From Gnetum montanum (Eukaryota; Streptophyta; Gnetopsida; Gnetales; Gnetaceae): a stretch of DNA of 64,000 nucleotides. Of the stretch, positions 11,952 to 21,917 are shown piece after piece (positions within the stretch are counted from its first letter, which is position 1; each line of letters starts with the position of its first letter). Below the pieces are notes generated by a model, which was not told where the DNA came from, ran no database searches, and worked only from the letters and a program-made list of their open reading frames with translations. Position numbers and translations under genes: made by a program. Location: NCBI GenBank assembly GCA_015680685.1, contig MNCI01023564.1, forward strand, positions 50,108-114,107, written 5' to 3'.

Positions 11952-12044
11952 GTAATGCTATGGTTTGAGCCCAATGTAACACAATGTTTAAGTTAGCATC
12001 TAACATTAAATCATAAATGAAAATCACATACTTTGTCTAATAAT

Positions 12045-12504
12045 AAACATGAAAAATTTTATGATTCCTATTGTCCTTCTTATGTTTTCTAGTTATCATA
12101 CTTAACCTTCATCTAATGACTATTCATAACTTTTCCAATTAAATACTAAGTTTACAACATAAGTGATGGTATCCCAAAAGATTCTTGTGCCTTGGGTGGA
12201 AATTTTTAGTCTTGGCTATTATATGATTTGAGTATTTTAAAAATCATTATTTACCTTAATTTCTAGTTCTTATATAACCTACTATACATATATGAAGTAC
12301 ATGCAAGAAGAGTTGGTACTCTTCCAATAGATAACCATATCTCTTAAGCTTGTTGCAATAGATGAAAGGTAACATGAGTCTAAAGCTGCACCCATTAGAT
12401 TAGTTATTTTAATCTATCAAACATGAAAACTTTTATGATTCCTAATGTCATACTAAGGTGTTTAACTCATCATAGTCAACTGTCATCCAATGACTAATTA
12501 TAAC
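12045..12504 (+). repeat. About 370-bp tandem duplication, interrupted by element A
   Basis: The block starting AACATGAAAAATTTTATG at about 12045 recurs at about 12421. The second copy is cut at 12504 by element A and resumes at 22845 with TTTTAACATTAAAG and GGTGTCCCAAAAG. The junction repeats ATAAC on both sides of the insertion. Confidence 0.6.
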
Positions 12505-13406
12505 TGATGAAGTATTTAATGGTTGGTGCGTCTACTAGGCTACGTATACAGGACCCTGTATACACGGTCATGTCGATGTGGCCCCGTATACGTGGCCCCA
12601 TTGACGTGGCCCTGTTTATGCGACACCTATTTCGGCCTATAAATAAGTGGCCTCCTGCCACTCTTAGGTAACTTTTTGTCAATTGTAGCGAAGCTCTTGT
12701 AGTTTGTTTCCACAAGTGTTAGAATATTTTTCCAAGTACCCACAGTAGGTGTAAGAAAGGTGTTCGGCTCTTTATTCGAGCGCTAATGTACCTAAGCCCA
12801 TTGGTGTGAACGGCAATAAAGACGAGCTTTTCAAGCATTCCTTGTAGCAATTGGACTTAGCCATTTCTATGTATTTATAGTTTAATATTTATATGTTTTA
12901 ATCATTCATATGAGTTTATGTTATTATTATTGTAATCGCTCTTGCTCTCTTATAGTTCCTAGAAGCCATAAGTATGACTATCTCGAACGTGAAACCCAAC
13001 GCTTGGTAACCCAGCGACACTTAACGTTTGGTAGCCCAGTAGTGGTTAGGGGATGCTTAGGACGTGCACGAAAGATGAGATTGGATACTTATGCTAGGAA
13101 TAGTTAAGACATAGATTAGGATAATCATAGATTATATAATGTTGCATTCCTTACTTTCCACACCTTAATTAGACGCCAAAAGATAAAGTAAAAAGCCATA
13201 AAAATCAGTTGCCTCAATCTCACTTAACCATCGCCACTAGATACTCACAAGTGAGGTTGAGAAGACAACAACCATTCTAACAAAGGATTTTGCTAGTTAG
13301 AGGTCTGGTGTATGTTAAGTGCTTACAGTCTACGGAATTCAACCGAGTCGCGTGTGAATGCCCGTGATTCGTATGGTTGGACATAGGGATACCTAGCCGC
13401 TCATCA
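12505..13406 (+). repeat. 5' LTR of element A
   Basis: About 902 bp, starting TGATGAAGTATTTAATGG and ending GCTCATCA. It contains the GTATAC palindrome cluster (12541-12620), a TATAAATA box (12638-12645), an AATAAA poly(A) signal at 12815-12820 paired with TCTTTATT at 12769-12776, and a U5 hairpin at 13213-13261. The paired 3' LTR differs mainly by transitions. Confidence 0.9.
12541..12645 (+). promoter_or_regulatory. LTR A promoter: GTATAC cluster and TATA box
   Basis: Three GTATAC palindromes lie within about 60 bp, mixed with GGCCCCGT-type and TCGATGTGG/TTGACGTGG blocks, and are followed by TATAAATA at 12638-12645. The layout of palindromes then TATA box is shared, with a different palindrome, by the B and D LTRs. 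Enhancer function is inferred. Confidence 0.6.
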
Positions 13407-13426
13407 TTAGCACCGTTGGCAAGGAC
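13407..13426 (+). other. Primer binding site, element A
   Basis: TTAGCACCGTTGGCAAGGAC directly follows the LTR. It is a mutated form of the tRNA-Asp-complementary PBS TGGCGCCGTTGCCGGGGA used by Athila/Tat-type elements. Better preserved versions are in elements B and D. Confidence 0.7.
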
Positions 13427-13573
13427 TGTTAGTCTTACATGCGTCATCTAACCTTAGCAAAATTATCATTTACGTCATTAGAACAGACCCAATATTGTAA
13501 CATTTACGCATGCTAGGAGGATTAAAAGTAAAAAGTAAGGTACACCGAGTAAATGGATCATCTAACATCCAAC

Positions 13574-15540
13574 ATGTCTTCTCACAAGTGAGACGTATCC
13601 AACCCACCGGTGCCACAAGAATGTCGGGTGGTATACAAGCATCTCGATGAATATGTCCCTGACTTCGCATTCATCCTACATCAGGATGAGCATCTGCGAT
13701 GGCAGGACATGGAAGGCAGCATCATACTACCACTTGACCAATCGGCTCCTGGAATGCTATTCCACAATCTTACCAAACAAGGCATCTAGGACCGCGATAT
13801 CAAGTACGTCATGGAGGACCATGACTACTGGGACTATCATCCCACTGAGGCCCAATGAGCACAAGATCAGCAGTAGGTGGAACGATACGAACACATGAAG
13901 GGGAAACAATTCAATAACCCCTTATTCTTGCAAGGGCTGTAGGATGATGGGGAACCTATCTTTCATGATTCCCATTCGACCGAACTTCCTCTGGGGTAGC
14001 AGGTCCTCTAGTCCATTATCCAGAACAAGCCACCAAGTGAACAAGATCCCCAAGGGGATGGAGGATCACGTGGGAAAAGTCACAGCTTAGGTAAGGATGG
14101 ACAGGATGATCGAGGCCATCATCAGAGTAGAGGGGGAAATTGACATTGGAGCGGTGGCGAATCCTCTCCTTCTTCTCCATCCTCTCACTCCCCTCTACCA
14201 TCACCCAATTCAGTTTCTGACCATAACTGTGGTAGAAAGGAGCGAGGATATGGTGGTTGTAAGGACCGAAGGGACTAGCGTGGGGAAACCTGTGACCAAT
14301 TATGCGAGGCTCACCATCATGAAAGGAGGGGTAGCCGAAATCGTCATAGAAATCGTGGTGCCCAGCAGGACTATGACTCGGATGAGCCATTGTTGGCTAC
14401 TCGGAGCATGCTCCATATCGCCGAGGTAGTTTAGATACCTAGCAGGCATGTGAAAGATAGCTGGATCAAACACATTGAAATGAACAATATCCCCAGATTT
14501 AAAGGGGGATACAATTGTGATCCATAAACCCACCTATAGGCGTTCCATGATGCTTGCACCCTACAGAATATTGATAATGATTGGCAGAAGCTTAAGTTAT
14601 TCCCTCGCACACTCATTAAGGAAGTAGAAAGCTGGTACCAGTCTTTGGAACCAGAATCAATCTAAAGATGGAGTATGATGCTTGAGATTTTCAAGGACAA
14701 ATATCAAACGTACTCCAGAGTGGTGAATCTGAGACATCAAATCCAAGGTTGGAAGCAAGGGAATCATGAACCCTTGGATGCAGCCATGAGTAGGTACTAT
14801 TCATTATTACATCGGTGCCCTGGTCATGGTTACTCTCAGCAAGCATAGCTTCGCCATATCATTGATGGGCTTCGCTTTGAAACAAGAAAGACCCTTAGCG
14901 TGTATGCCTAGGGACGATTATTAGAACTGAGGGCCCATCAACTGCAGTGCCTTATTGAGCAAGTGGCCAAAGAAGAGGGGGAACTCAGAAAGAAGGAGAG
15001 AGCAGAGGAGTTTAATCGGGATCCTTCCCTCAGAAAGAGGGAAGTTTGATTTTGCAAAGATGAGGAGGAATCACCATTGGAAGCAGCGGTGAATAGAAAA
15101 ACCTTGCCCTTACAAAAGTTTGCATCTAAAATATCGGCAAAGGTTGATAAGATGTGGGACTCTTTGGACGAAAAATTCCAAAGTGTGCTAAAAATTGTAG
15201 AAGAGTCTAGAGAACAAGGTAAGGATTGTGATCAGCGTAGGAAGAAGGAAGTTGAATGTGCCTAACATAAGGGTAAGGGAAAAGTTGCTGTAGCAGAATA
15301 GGTTGCAGACTTTGACACGGAGAGGATGATGAATGTGGAATATGCCAATACAAACATCCTAAGGGGTGTTGTCTTGTGGTGTTACATCTCCAAGATTCTG
15401 GGGTGTATGCATTGAATCCTTGCTTGGCGAAGCGGCAAACACCCCAAAGGTTACCTTACCCACAAGGCAATCCCAAACAATTCCACCACCAGCAGCAAGG
15501 ATATTATCCAAGTGGAGCACCACCGTAACCTTATGAGCAC
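13574..15540 (+). pseudogene. gag of element A (decayed)
   Basis: Starts at ATG 13574 (MSSHK), the same start context as gag in elements B, C and D. The frame carries several in-frame stops but stays open as one reading frame to about 15320, where one frameshift occurs. Order: N-terminal region with VYKHLDEYVPDF; a basic, His/Ser-rich linker; the retrotransposon gag core at about 14600-14970 (TLIKEVESWYQSLEPESI, then GNHEPLDAAM); a coiled, charged stretch with VDKMWDSLDEKFQ; then a zinc-knuckle-like CxxCxxxHxxxC (CGICQYKHPKGCC) around 15333. A Pro/Gln-rich tail leads to the protease. Gag would form the virus-like particle in the cytoplasm. Non-functional as it stands. Confidence 0.8.
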
Positions 15541-16059
15541 TTCCAGTAGTGGCAGCACCCACAAGCGTGGGGAATGCCACCTCCAAGGTAGCAGTACCCT
15601 TACCGATAGCTAGATCCTTATGGGTACTACGTTCAGCAACCAGTCTCTCCACAGGACTCTTCCAGTCATGCCACGTTTCAGAATTATTACCACCCCCCAA
15701 AATATTTTCGACCACAATCTCCATCACCTAGGGGGAAAGCCCATATCTCTACTATCCACCCTCACCTTCTCCTACCACTCCTTCTCCACAACATCCCACT
15801 CAGCTACCACCTACTCCACCTATGCAAGGAGAAATCCCACCATAGCCATAGCAACGCAATGCTATGAGGGTTGTCAACCTACAACTGGCTCCTCAGCTGA
15901 GTGGACCAGAAGCCAAGCCACGAAAACATCCCTTCTTCTGGCCCAATAATGTACGCACACCCTCACACCCACATGTGGCTAATGCCTCTAAACCTTAAGC
16001 TGCCTTCACTGTTCCACCTCTCAAGCAGCCTTCAAACTAGACGCCCTCTAATGTACAAA

Positions 16060-16890
16060 CGGTCATGCTAACACACACAGTGACCGACTGGATAAAGGCA
16101 GGTCACCTTTCCCAGAAATTAACTGATTTGGGAAGTCCCCTCATCTATCTTCAGGTGGTAGGGAATGAGCCATTTAAGCTCTTTTGGATTCGGGGTCAAG
16201 AGTCAATTTGATCACACATGACATGTACAAGAATTGGAACTTGCCCCCATTAAAGAAGAGAAACATTAGGCTCAAATTGGTAGACCAGTCCATCATTGTT
16301 CCCTTGGAAGTGGTGGAGGACATTGTGACCACCGTTTGTGGATGGTCCTATCCTGCTGATTTCCTTGTCATCAGTGTTGAAAATTGCAAGGGGAACTTCC
16401 CAATCATAATGGGAAGAGCCTGGTTGAGCACGGTGGATGCAAGACTAGGACTCTGAGATCTTTCCCTTAAAATTTCAAAGGAAAATCCTTTTGGAGAGAT
16501 CAAGAAGAAGTGCATTCCATGCATCACGTACAGTAACTCAGGGTGCAATTGTGTGCAGCAGTTATGGTCCGCTAAGCGGACATCCATTCAAGCATGTAGT
16601 CGATGTACTGAAAAATCATCAGTTCAATAGTGCCTGTACGTAATAGCCACCAATTAAGAGGGCACCCAATGGTTGATAGTTGATCCTACTAGCAGCACTC
16701 TGTGCATGGAACCATCTGAGGAGCTTGTAAGCACCCACATAGAAAGCATGGACCATTTGGAAGAGGTTCATCAACAAGTGTCCATTGTTGATGACCATGG
16801 TGACTAAGGAAAGTTGCAAATCCCTAAAAGCTTCAAACAAGAGCCCTTGGAACTTAAACCTTTCCGTGGGCTCCACCTAACTAGAGATAC
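16060..16890 (+). pseudogene. Aspartic protease region of element A, pol deleted
   Basis: Recognised by VTDWIKAGHLSQK, the active site LLDSGSRVNLI near 16181-16210, and ICGWSYPADFLVI- and PIIMGRAWLST-type blocks shared with elements B, C and D. It is the only one of the four with an intact D-S-G, but one base is missing just before it, so the frame is broken. The linker runs to KQEPLELKP, then jumps straight to a segment matching the C-terminal end of pol (PGQPRSIFRVSSF, then PSHGGD). RT, RNase H and integrase, about 2.7 kb in element B, are absent. The normal protease would process the Gag-Pol precursor. Confidence 0.8.
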
Positions 16891-16979
16891 CAACTCATCA
16901 TCACCGGGACAACCTCGTTCCATCTTTCGTGTCTCCTCCTTTCTGCCCAGTCATGGGGGAGACCGTCGCCCATGCTAAT

Positions 16980-18440
16980 CCATTCCACTATGCCCCTCAA
17001 CCCTTTTTAGCAATTTTTTGTTTTACACTTTTTTGTTTTTCAACATCATTCATACGTTTACCAATTCTTGTTAATTTTTCCTTTCTTTAGTTATTTTTCC
17101 ATTTCTTTGTTGTTGTTTATCTATCAGTATATGTGTGTTTAATTTTCCATTGTTTGCTAATAAGATTGTCTTATTATTGTCAGGTGTCTGGTGCGGATGG
17201 TTTTCATTGCCATTGATCGCGTAAAATAGTCTACCTAGTTTATCTCGCTCCCGCCCTCGCATTTGTTGTTCTTAGACTTTACGTCTATTTTTTATCTCAT
17301 AAAATCGGCAGTGAGTCCATGTCATCCACTCATCCACTCACCCCATGGTTTTCCTTTCTTTGGGAATATGCAACCCCTTCACTTAAAAACATTGTAATTA
17401 ATGTGTGACTTGTGTAGTTCCCAGGCTCGGGGATGACCCAATGGTTTGAATCGGGTGTGACTTCAAGGGGAATGCAACATTCGTCACCCTCTCCTATTCC
17501 TTGGGTTGCCGGTGTGTCCTTACGGATTTCTTACCACTCCACGTCCTTCTCTACAAGGAAGTCACTAGGCAATTCGACCTTGCATGGTGTGGTCCTCATT
17601 GAAAAAATTTAGAAAAAAAAAACAACAAATAAAACATGAGGATTCAAAGCACACCCCTTGGTTGAATGCATGCAAACAAGCATGGATCTTTGCATGGTTT
17701 GGTTCCCACGAAATAACAAGAAAATAAACAAAATAAAATCATAACTATGTGGGAATTCAAAGCACACCCCTTAGACTGCCTCTCATGGGCCACCAAAATG
17801 AGTTATGGGACTCACTCCATCCCCTCTAACTTAGTCCTATTTCACTTCCTTCCTCTCACACTTCTTGGAGTGGTGGTTTCCTGTGGGTGCACTCTGCACT
17901 TAGTGGATGGATGGGGCTTCGCCTGTTGCTGCAAGGTCACTGTATGTGGTTGGTTTTGGGTCTAAACTCAGGAACGGTCCTACCAGGTCACTTAACCACA
18001 ACATCCCACAGGGTTTCACATGACCAATGATTGGAATTCCACTCCTCTCGTCTCTCTCACCCGTTTCTCTCCCGAACTCACCTCACTGCCCATCTTATGT
18101 TTTGAAAGTTTGTCATGATTTCCATGTCCTGCTAATGCCTTGGCAGGATCTCTAGGGTAGGAGTATTAACTTACGAGCTCCATTTCTTGACCTCAGGGCC
18201 CACCGACTCTAGTGTTGAGGATATGCAAGGGCTCCTAAGGCTACCGCCTGCTATGGAGAGGACCCACTTGCATATTCCTGGTCTCACTTGTTAATCTCCC
18301 ATCCTTTTGATTTCGTGGTTGATTGTTTTACTAGTCCCATCGCTCGACTCCCTCTCCGCGGAGTTCTTTTTCACCACGTTTTCCTACTTTTGACTCTTTG
18401 TCTAGCTCAACTCTCCTTCCTCTTGTCCTCAATTGTGTTT
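16980..18440 (+). other. Long non-coding 3' region of element A
   Basis: No credible ORF. It aligns in order with the post-pol regions of B, C and D: a T-rich block of TTTTGTTTTACA-type repeats, a GAGTCCATGTCATCCA block, the hairpin block (here duplicated), and a block with GCAAGGGC and GGGGAGGACCCACT-type motifs. Confidence 0.6.
17586..17768 (+). ncRNA. Two tandem copies of the conserved 3' hairpin, element A
   Basis: Copy 1 (17586-17655): lower stem GGTGTG/CACACC, upper stem TCCTCAT/ATGAGGA, A-rich loop. Copy 2 (17696-17768): lower stem GGTTTG/CACACC with one mismatch, upper stem TTCCCAC/GTGGGAA, A-rich loop. An unpaired TTCAAAG on the 3' side is kept in both. The stem sequences differ between copies and from B and D, but pairing is maintained. 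Presumably part of the element RNA rather than a separate gene; its function is unknown. Confidence 0.6.
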
Positions 18441-18539
18441 CAGGTCTCTCACGCTCTTCAACTACCCCAATTTGGCATTTTATATTCATCTTTTTGGGCT
18501 TTTTATGGGCTGGTCAACGCTGGTCAATGGGTGTGACCC

Positions 18540-18600
18540 CTTGCGTATACGCGGCCCCGTCGACGCAGCGGCCAACCCCTATATATACAGCCATTACGCT
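18540..18600 (+). promoter_or_regulatory. Internal LTR-like promoter of element A
   Basis: TATACGCGGCCCCGTCGAC at 18546-18564 closely resembles the GTATAC/GGCCCCGT blocks of this element's own LTR promoter. It is followed by TATATATA at 18580-18587, again as in the LTR. About 250 bp downstream is a splice-acceptor-like TTGATTGCAG joined to the ATG of the accessory ORF. A single N at 18629 marks an assembly join nearby. Looks like a second promoter or a captured LTR fragment driving a separate transcript. Confidence 0.5.
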
Positions 18601-18849
18601 TTAGATTTTCATTCATTTTGCAAACAAANTAGTGAATTAAGACTTCGCACCTTTAAGGGAAGAAACAAAAACAATCGTTAAACTCCAACTCATCCCTTGT
18701 TGTTTTTGGCCTTAACCCATGAATTAAAATTTTGGGGGATTTAATGGAATGCCCATGCCAATAACATAACTTAGTCGAACTAAGAAGGTGTATAAGGACC
18801 ATTTTGAGCTACTTATGCATGGTCTAATGGGTGGTTATGTTGATTGCAG

Positions 18850-21705
18850 ATGGCACCCAAACTTAGGCATCTAAGGGGCGAAGGACCATAACAACCAAGG
18901 GACAAGCGTCCACGAATGGGAAGGGGACAAGACATGCAACAACCAGAGCATGTGGAGGGCTCTCATGCAACTGGCCTCCTCCGCAAAGGACCTAATGTGG
19001 AATCTGTCCATCAGATTCCTGAAGAGGAGATGCCCAGCAAGCAATCGCTGGGAGATGAAACTCTGAGGATAGCACCAAGGCTTGAGGTCACCCTAACCTA
19101 AGCCTATCTTGATGCTATCAAGCCACAAGAAGTGCAACAGATGGTCCTACAAGAGCTAAACTTTGGACCATTTCTCGAAAATGCACCAGAAGATGTGAGA
19201 CTCCAATTACAAAATTCTCCTATGTGGTCGATCATCACAACTAGTGGTGAATGGTACCTAGGAGAAACTTATCTCTTCTGGACAAATCAGCAACCAGGGT
19301 CCAGAGTAAGGATTAAGGACATTTATGTCTCTTACTCTATAGAGGTAATAACACAAGCTCTGGGGTTGCCAGAGATCAGAGCAGATGTGGTAGAGATCCC
19401 AAAACAAGTAGACCCTGAGGTAAAAGGGGAGTGGATCTGGCGGTGCTATGGAGTAGATCGCAAGGAGTTCGGCACCTTAACCACCGTGGAGAGGGTATAC
19501 TCAAAGATCACGTCTTACCATCTAAACCCAACAGTAAGATCCAGTAAAATCATAGCCTTCTCCGCTCATGCCTGTGTCACCTTGAGTGGAAAATTTCCAA
19601 TGAGTCTTCCACAGTTGATATTCTTGGAAATTGAAAAGAGGTTTGTTGAAAGAGAACATGGAAGGTGATCTCTCCCCTTCCCCTGCCTAATTAGAAAATT
19701 GTGCAAATGGGAAGGGATAGCACGCTACACCAATGATACACTTTGACACGCCTCGATTGCCGCATGGCGTGAAATGATAAAAGATAGGACTCCTACCACT
19801 ATGCAGATAGAGGAAGAGCAACAACCACCTCCACCACTTGCACAAACAACAAGGTTGGGTTCGCAAACTATCGTAGAACACATCCACAAAATTCAACAAT
19901 CACTCTTGAGCCAACAAGAGAAATCTGGTAGGACTGGTGGAGGGGAAGACCCTTCGATTTGTCACCTTGCAATGAGCCAGCTAGAGCAAGGGGCTCGATT
20001 AGTTAGTTTGTTAGAAAGAGCAGGGTCGATGTACTCCGCCACCTGAACTCAAGTGCCAGTAAGAACAGATCATAGCATCCGAGAGGTAACAGTATCAGCC
20101 CAACAGCTATTTCTTGAAATTTCAGGAAATGCTGCTACCTTCTCGGTACGCTTGGAGGATGGTGAAGAGGCGACAGTCCTGGTGATGCAACACTATTGAT
20201 AGGAGATTGCAGCCAAAGTGGTTGCTGATACAATTGCTACGGTTCTCAATGCATCGATAGCACCTGTACCAAATGTATATGGGCTTGAAGATGTATAGGC
20301 ATTCGTCAGAACTTCACGTAATAGGATTGATGTAGCACAGCATGAAGAACTGTTGGACCGACTGGTGGGAACCGGGCAACTACTTCCAAATGTCTTTGAT
20401 CTTTCGGATAACATCACTGCAACCTAGTCGGAGCTACTATCGATAAGGGGTAAGAGCCTTATTTTGGAAGGGAAACTTGAAGTTGCTCAAGCCACTTGTC
20501 AATGCTTGGCAATAGAAGTTTCCAAGTTAAGAGCCCAACTTGCCGATCCAGCTCTCCTCAACCGTGAGCTCACCAGAGATGAAGCTTTTCAACAGCTTCA
20601 GGTTAAACTTCAAATAGTTGAGGATGAGCGAGAGTCAATGATCTTTGATAAGGCCTTGGCAGATGCTCAAACATATCATTTAGACAAGGACTTAGCAGAG
20701 GTTCGCTAGGAGAATGTCAGGTTGATCGTGGAGGTCTATCGCCTATGTACTGTTGGTGCTGAAAATGAGCACATGAAAAAATTTATTCACCAACAGTAGG
20801 AAGAGCTAGCTAGGGTGAGTGTTGATGTAAGAAGGTTAGTTGGTGAAAATTGAAATCTATACATGGAGGAGGTTCGAACCTTGTGACAGAAATATACCAT
20901 CGAAGTCACTGCTTGGAAGAATGAGGCCTTGAAATTTGAAAAAGTTAAGAATCATTATAGGGACCAAGTGAGACTGCAAAAGGAAGTAAATGAAAAATAG
21001 ATCCAAGTCGCAAAGTCTAAGCTGAACCAAGCACTCCAGTAGCTCCAAGAAGGAGGCGAGGTATGGCAACCTATCTTTGATGGGTTGAATGCCTACAATC
21101 AAGCTGAAATCTACCTCAAAGAGTTATAGATTGAGGAAATGATAGAATATATGTAGCTTGCCAACCTTCGTTATGCAAACCTGGCTATGCTCACAGCTGG
21201 GAGACTACGGTCCGATTTGGAGAAACAAGTGGCTACCTCGTATTATTTATACGAGGGCGAGTTCCAAGTGCACAAAGCGACAAAGCAGAAATTGGAGATA
21301 GCAAATGCGGAACTTGAGGTTCTCCATACAAGTTTTGAAGAACAACGCACGGTCGCAGAGAACTTGGCCCATCAAATGAATGACTACGAACAATTGTAGA
21401 CATCAATTCGAGCATTTGACATCAAACAAAAATAGTTCGTAGCTTGGTTTGTCAATTTGAAAGAGCTCCTTCCTACACTGCCATGCCCTTGGGAGGTTCT
21501 AGTTCCAGCACACATTGGTGAAATCGCCTAGACAGTGAACGATTCTAAAAGCAAAGAGAAAAAAATGAGGGCCCTTATGTAGGCTTTTTGGTTGCCTCTA
21601 GAAGTTGCAGATGCTGCGGGATAGCCATCATTTGTGCCACCATCGCTGCATGGGCCAGGGGCTGGTGAAGGTCTGTCGGAACCATCGCCACTAGGGATGG
21701 TGTGA
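18850..21705 (+). pseudogene. Accessory ORF of element A: transposon-protein-like domain plus coiled coil
   Basis: One reading frame of 951 codons from ATG 18850 to TGA 21703-21705, broken by about 22 in-frame stops but no frameshift. Residues about 85-290 contain ITTSGEWYLGETYLFW, VRIKDIYVSYSIEVI and PFPCLIRKLCKWEGI. They resemble the plant putative-transposon-protein/ATHILA-ORF type of domain. A Pro/Gln-rich linker follows, then a long heptad-rich coiled coil at about residues 535-855. I see no signal peptide or membrane segment, so it does not look like an envelope protein. It sits in the env-like position of Athila elements, after a TTGATTGCAG acceptor. Likely translated from a subgenomic or spliced RNA. 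Function unknown; the domain match is by eye. Confidence 0.65.
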
Positions 21706-21907
21706 TCTTCTCCTGCAAGTTTTGCATCCTTCTACACAGCAGAGAGTTTGGGACTGGCAGGGTGTTCAATTTTGTCTCTGAACATCATCATTTTTGTAAT
21801 TTTCCTTTCTTTGTATACTCAAGCACTTGGTGCATCATGTGTGTTGTAAATAAAAGTCCATACCTTCCAGATTGTAAGAGGAACTTGAGGATGATTTTTT
21901 ACTCAGT

Positions 21908-21917
21908 TGTGGGGGTA
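21908..21917 (+). other. Polypurine tract, element A
   Basis: TTGTGGGGGTA sits immediately before the 3' LTR. It corresponds to TCATGGGGGTA in B and TCATGGAGGTA in D. It primes plus-strand DNA synthesis. Confidence 0.75.

Noticed and set aside
14016-14533. Open frames on both strands in element A around 14.0-14.5 kb
   Set aside because: They are out-of-frame readings of the basic gag linker; the gag frame from 13574 continues through here.
18850-21705. Envelope gene
   Set aside because: Position fits, but there is no visible signal peptide, membrane segment or glycoprotein-like Cys pattern.
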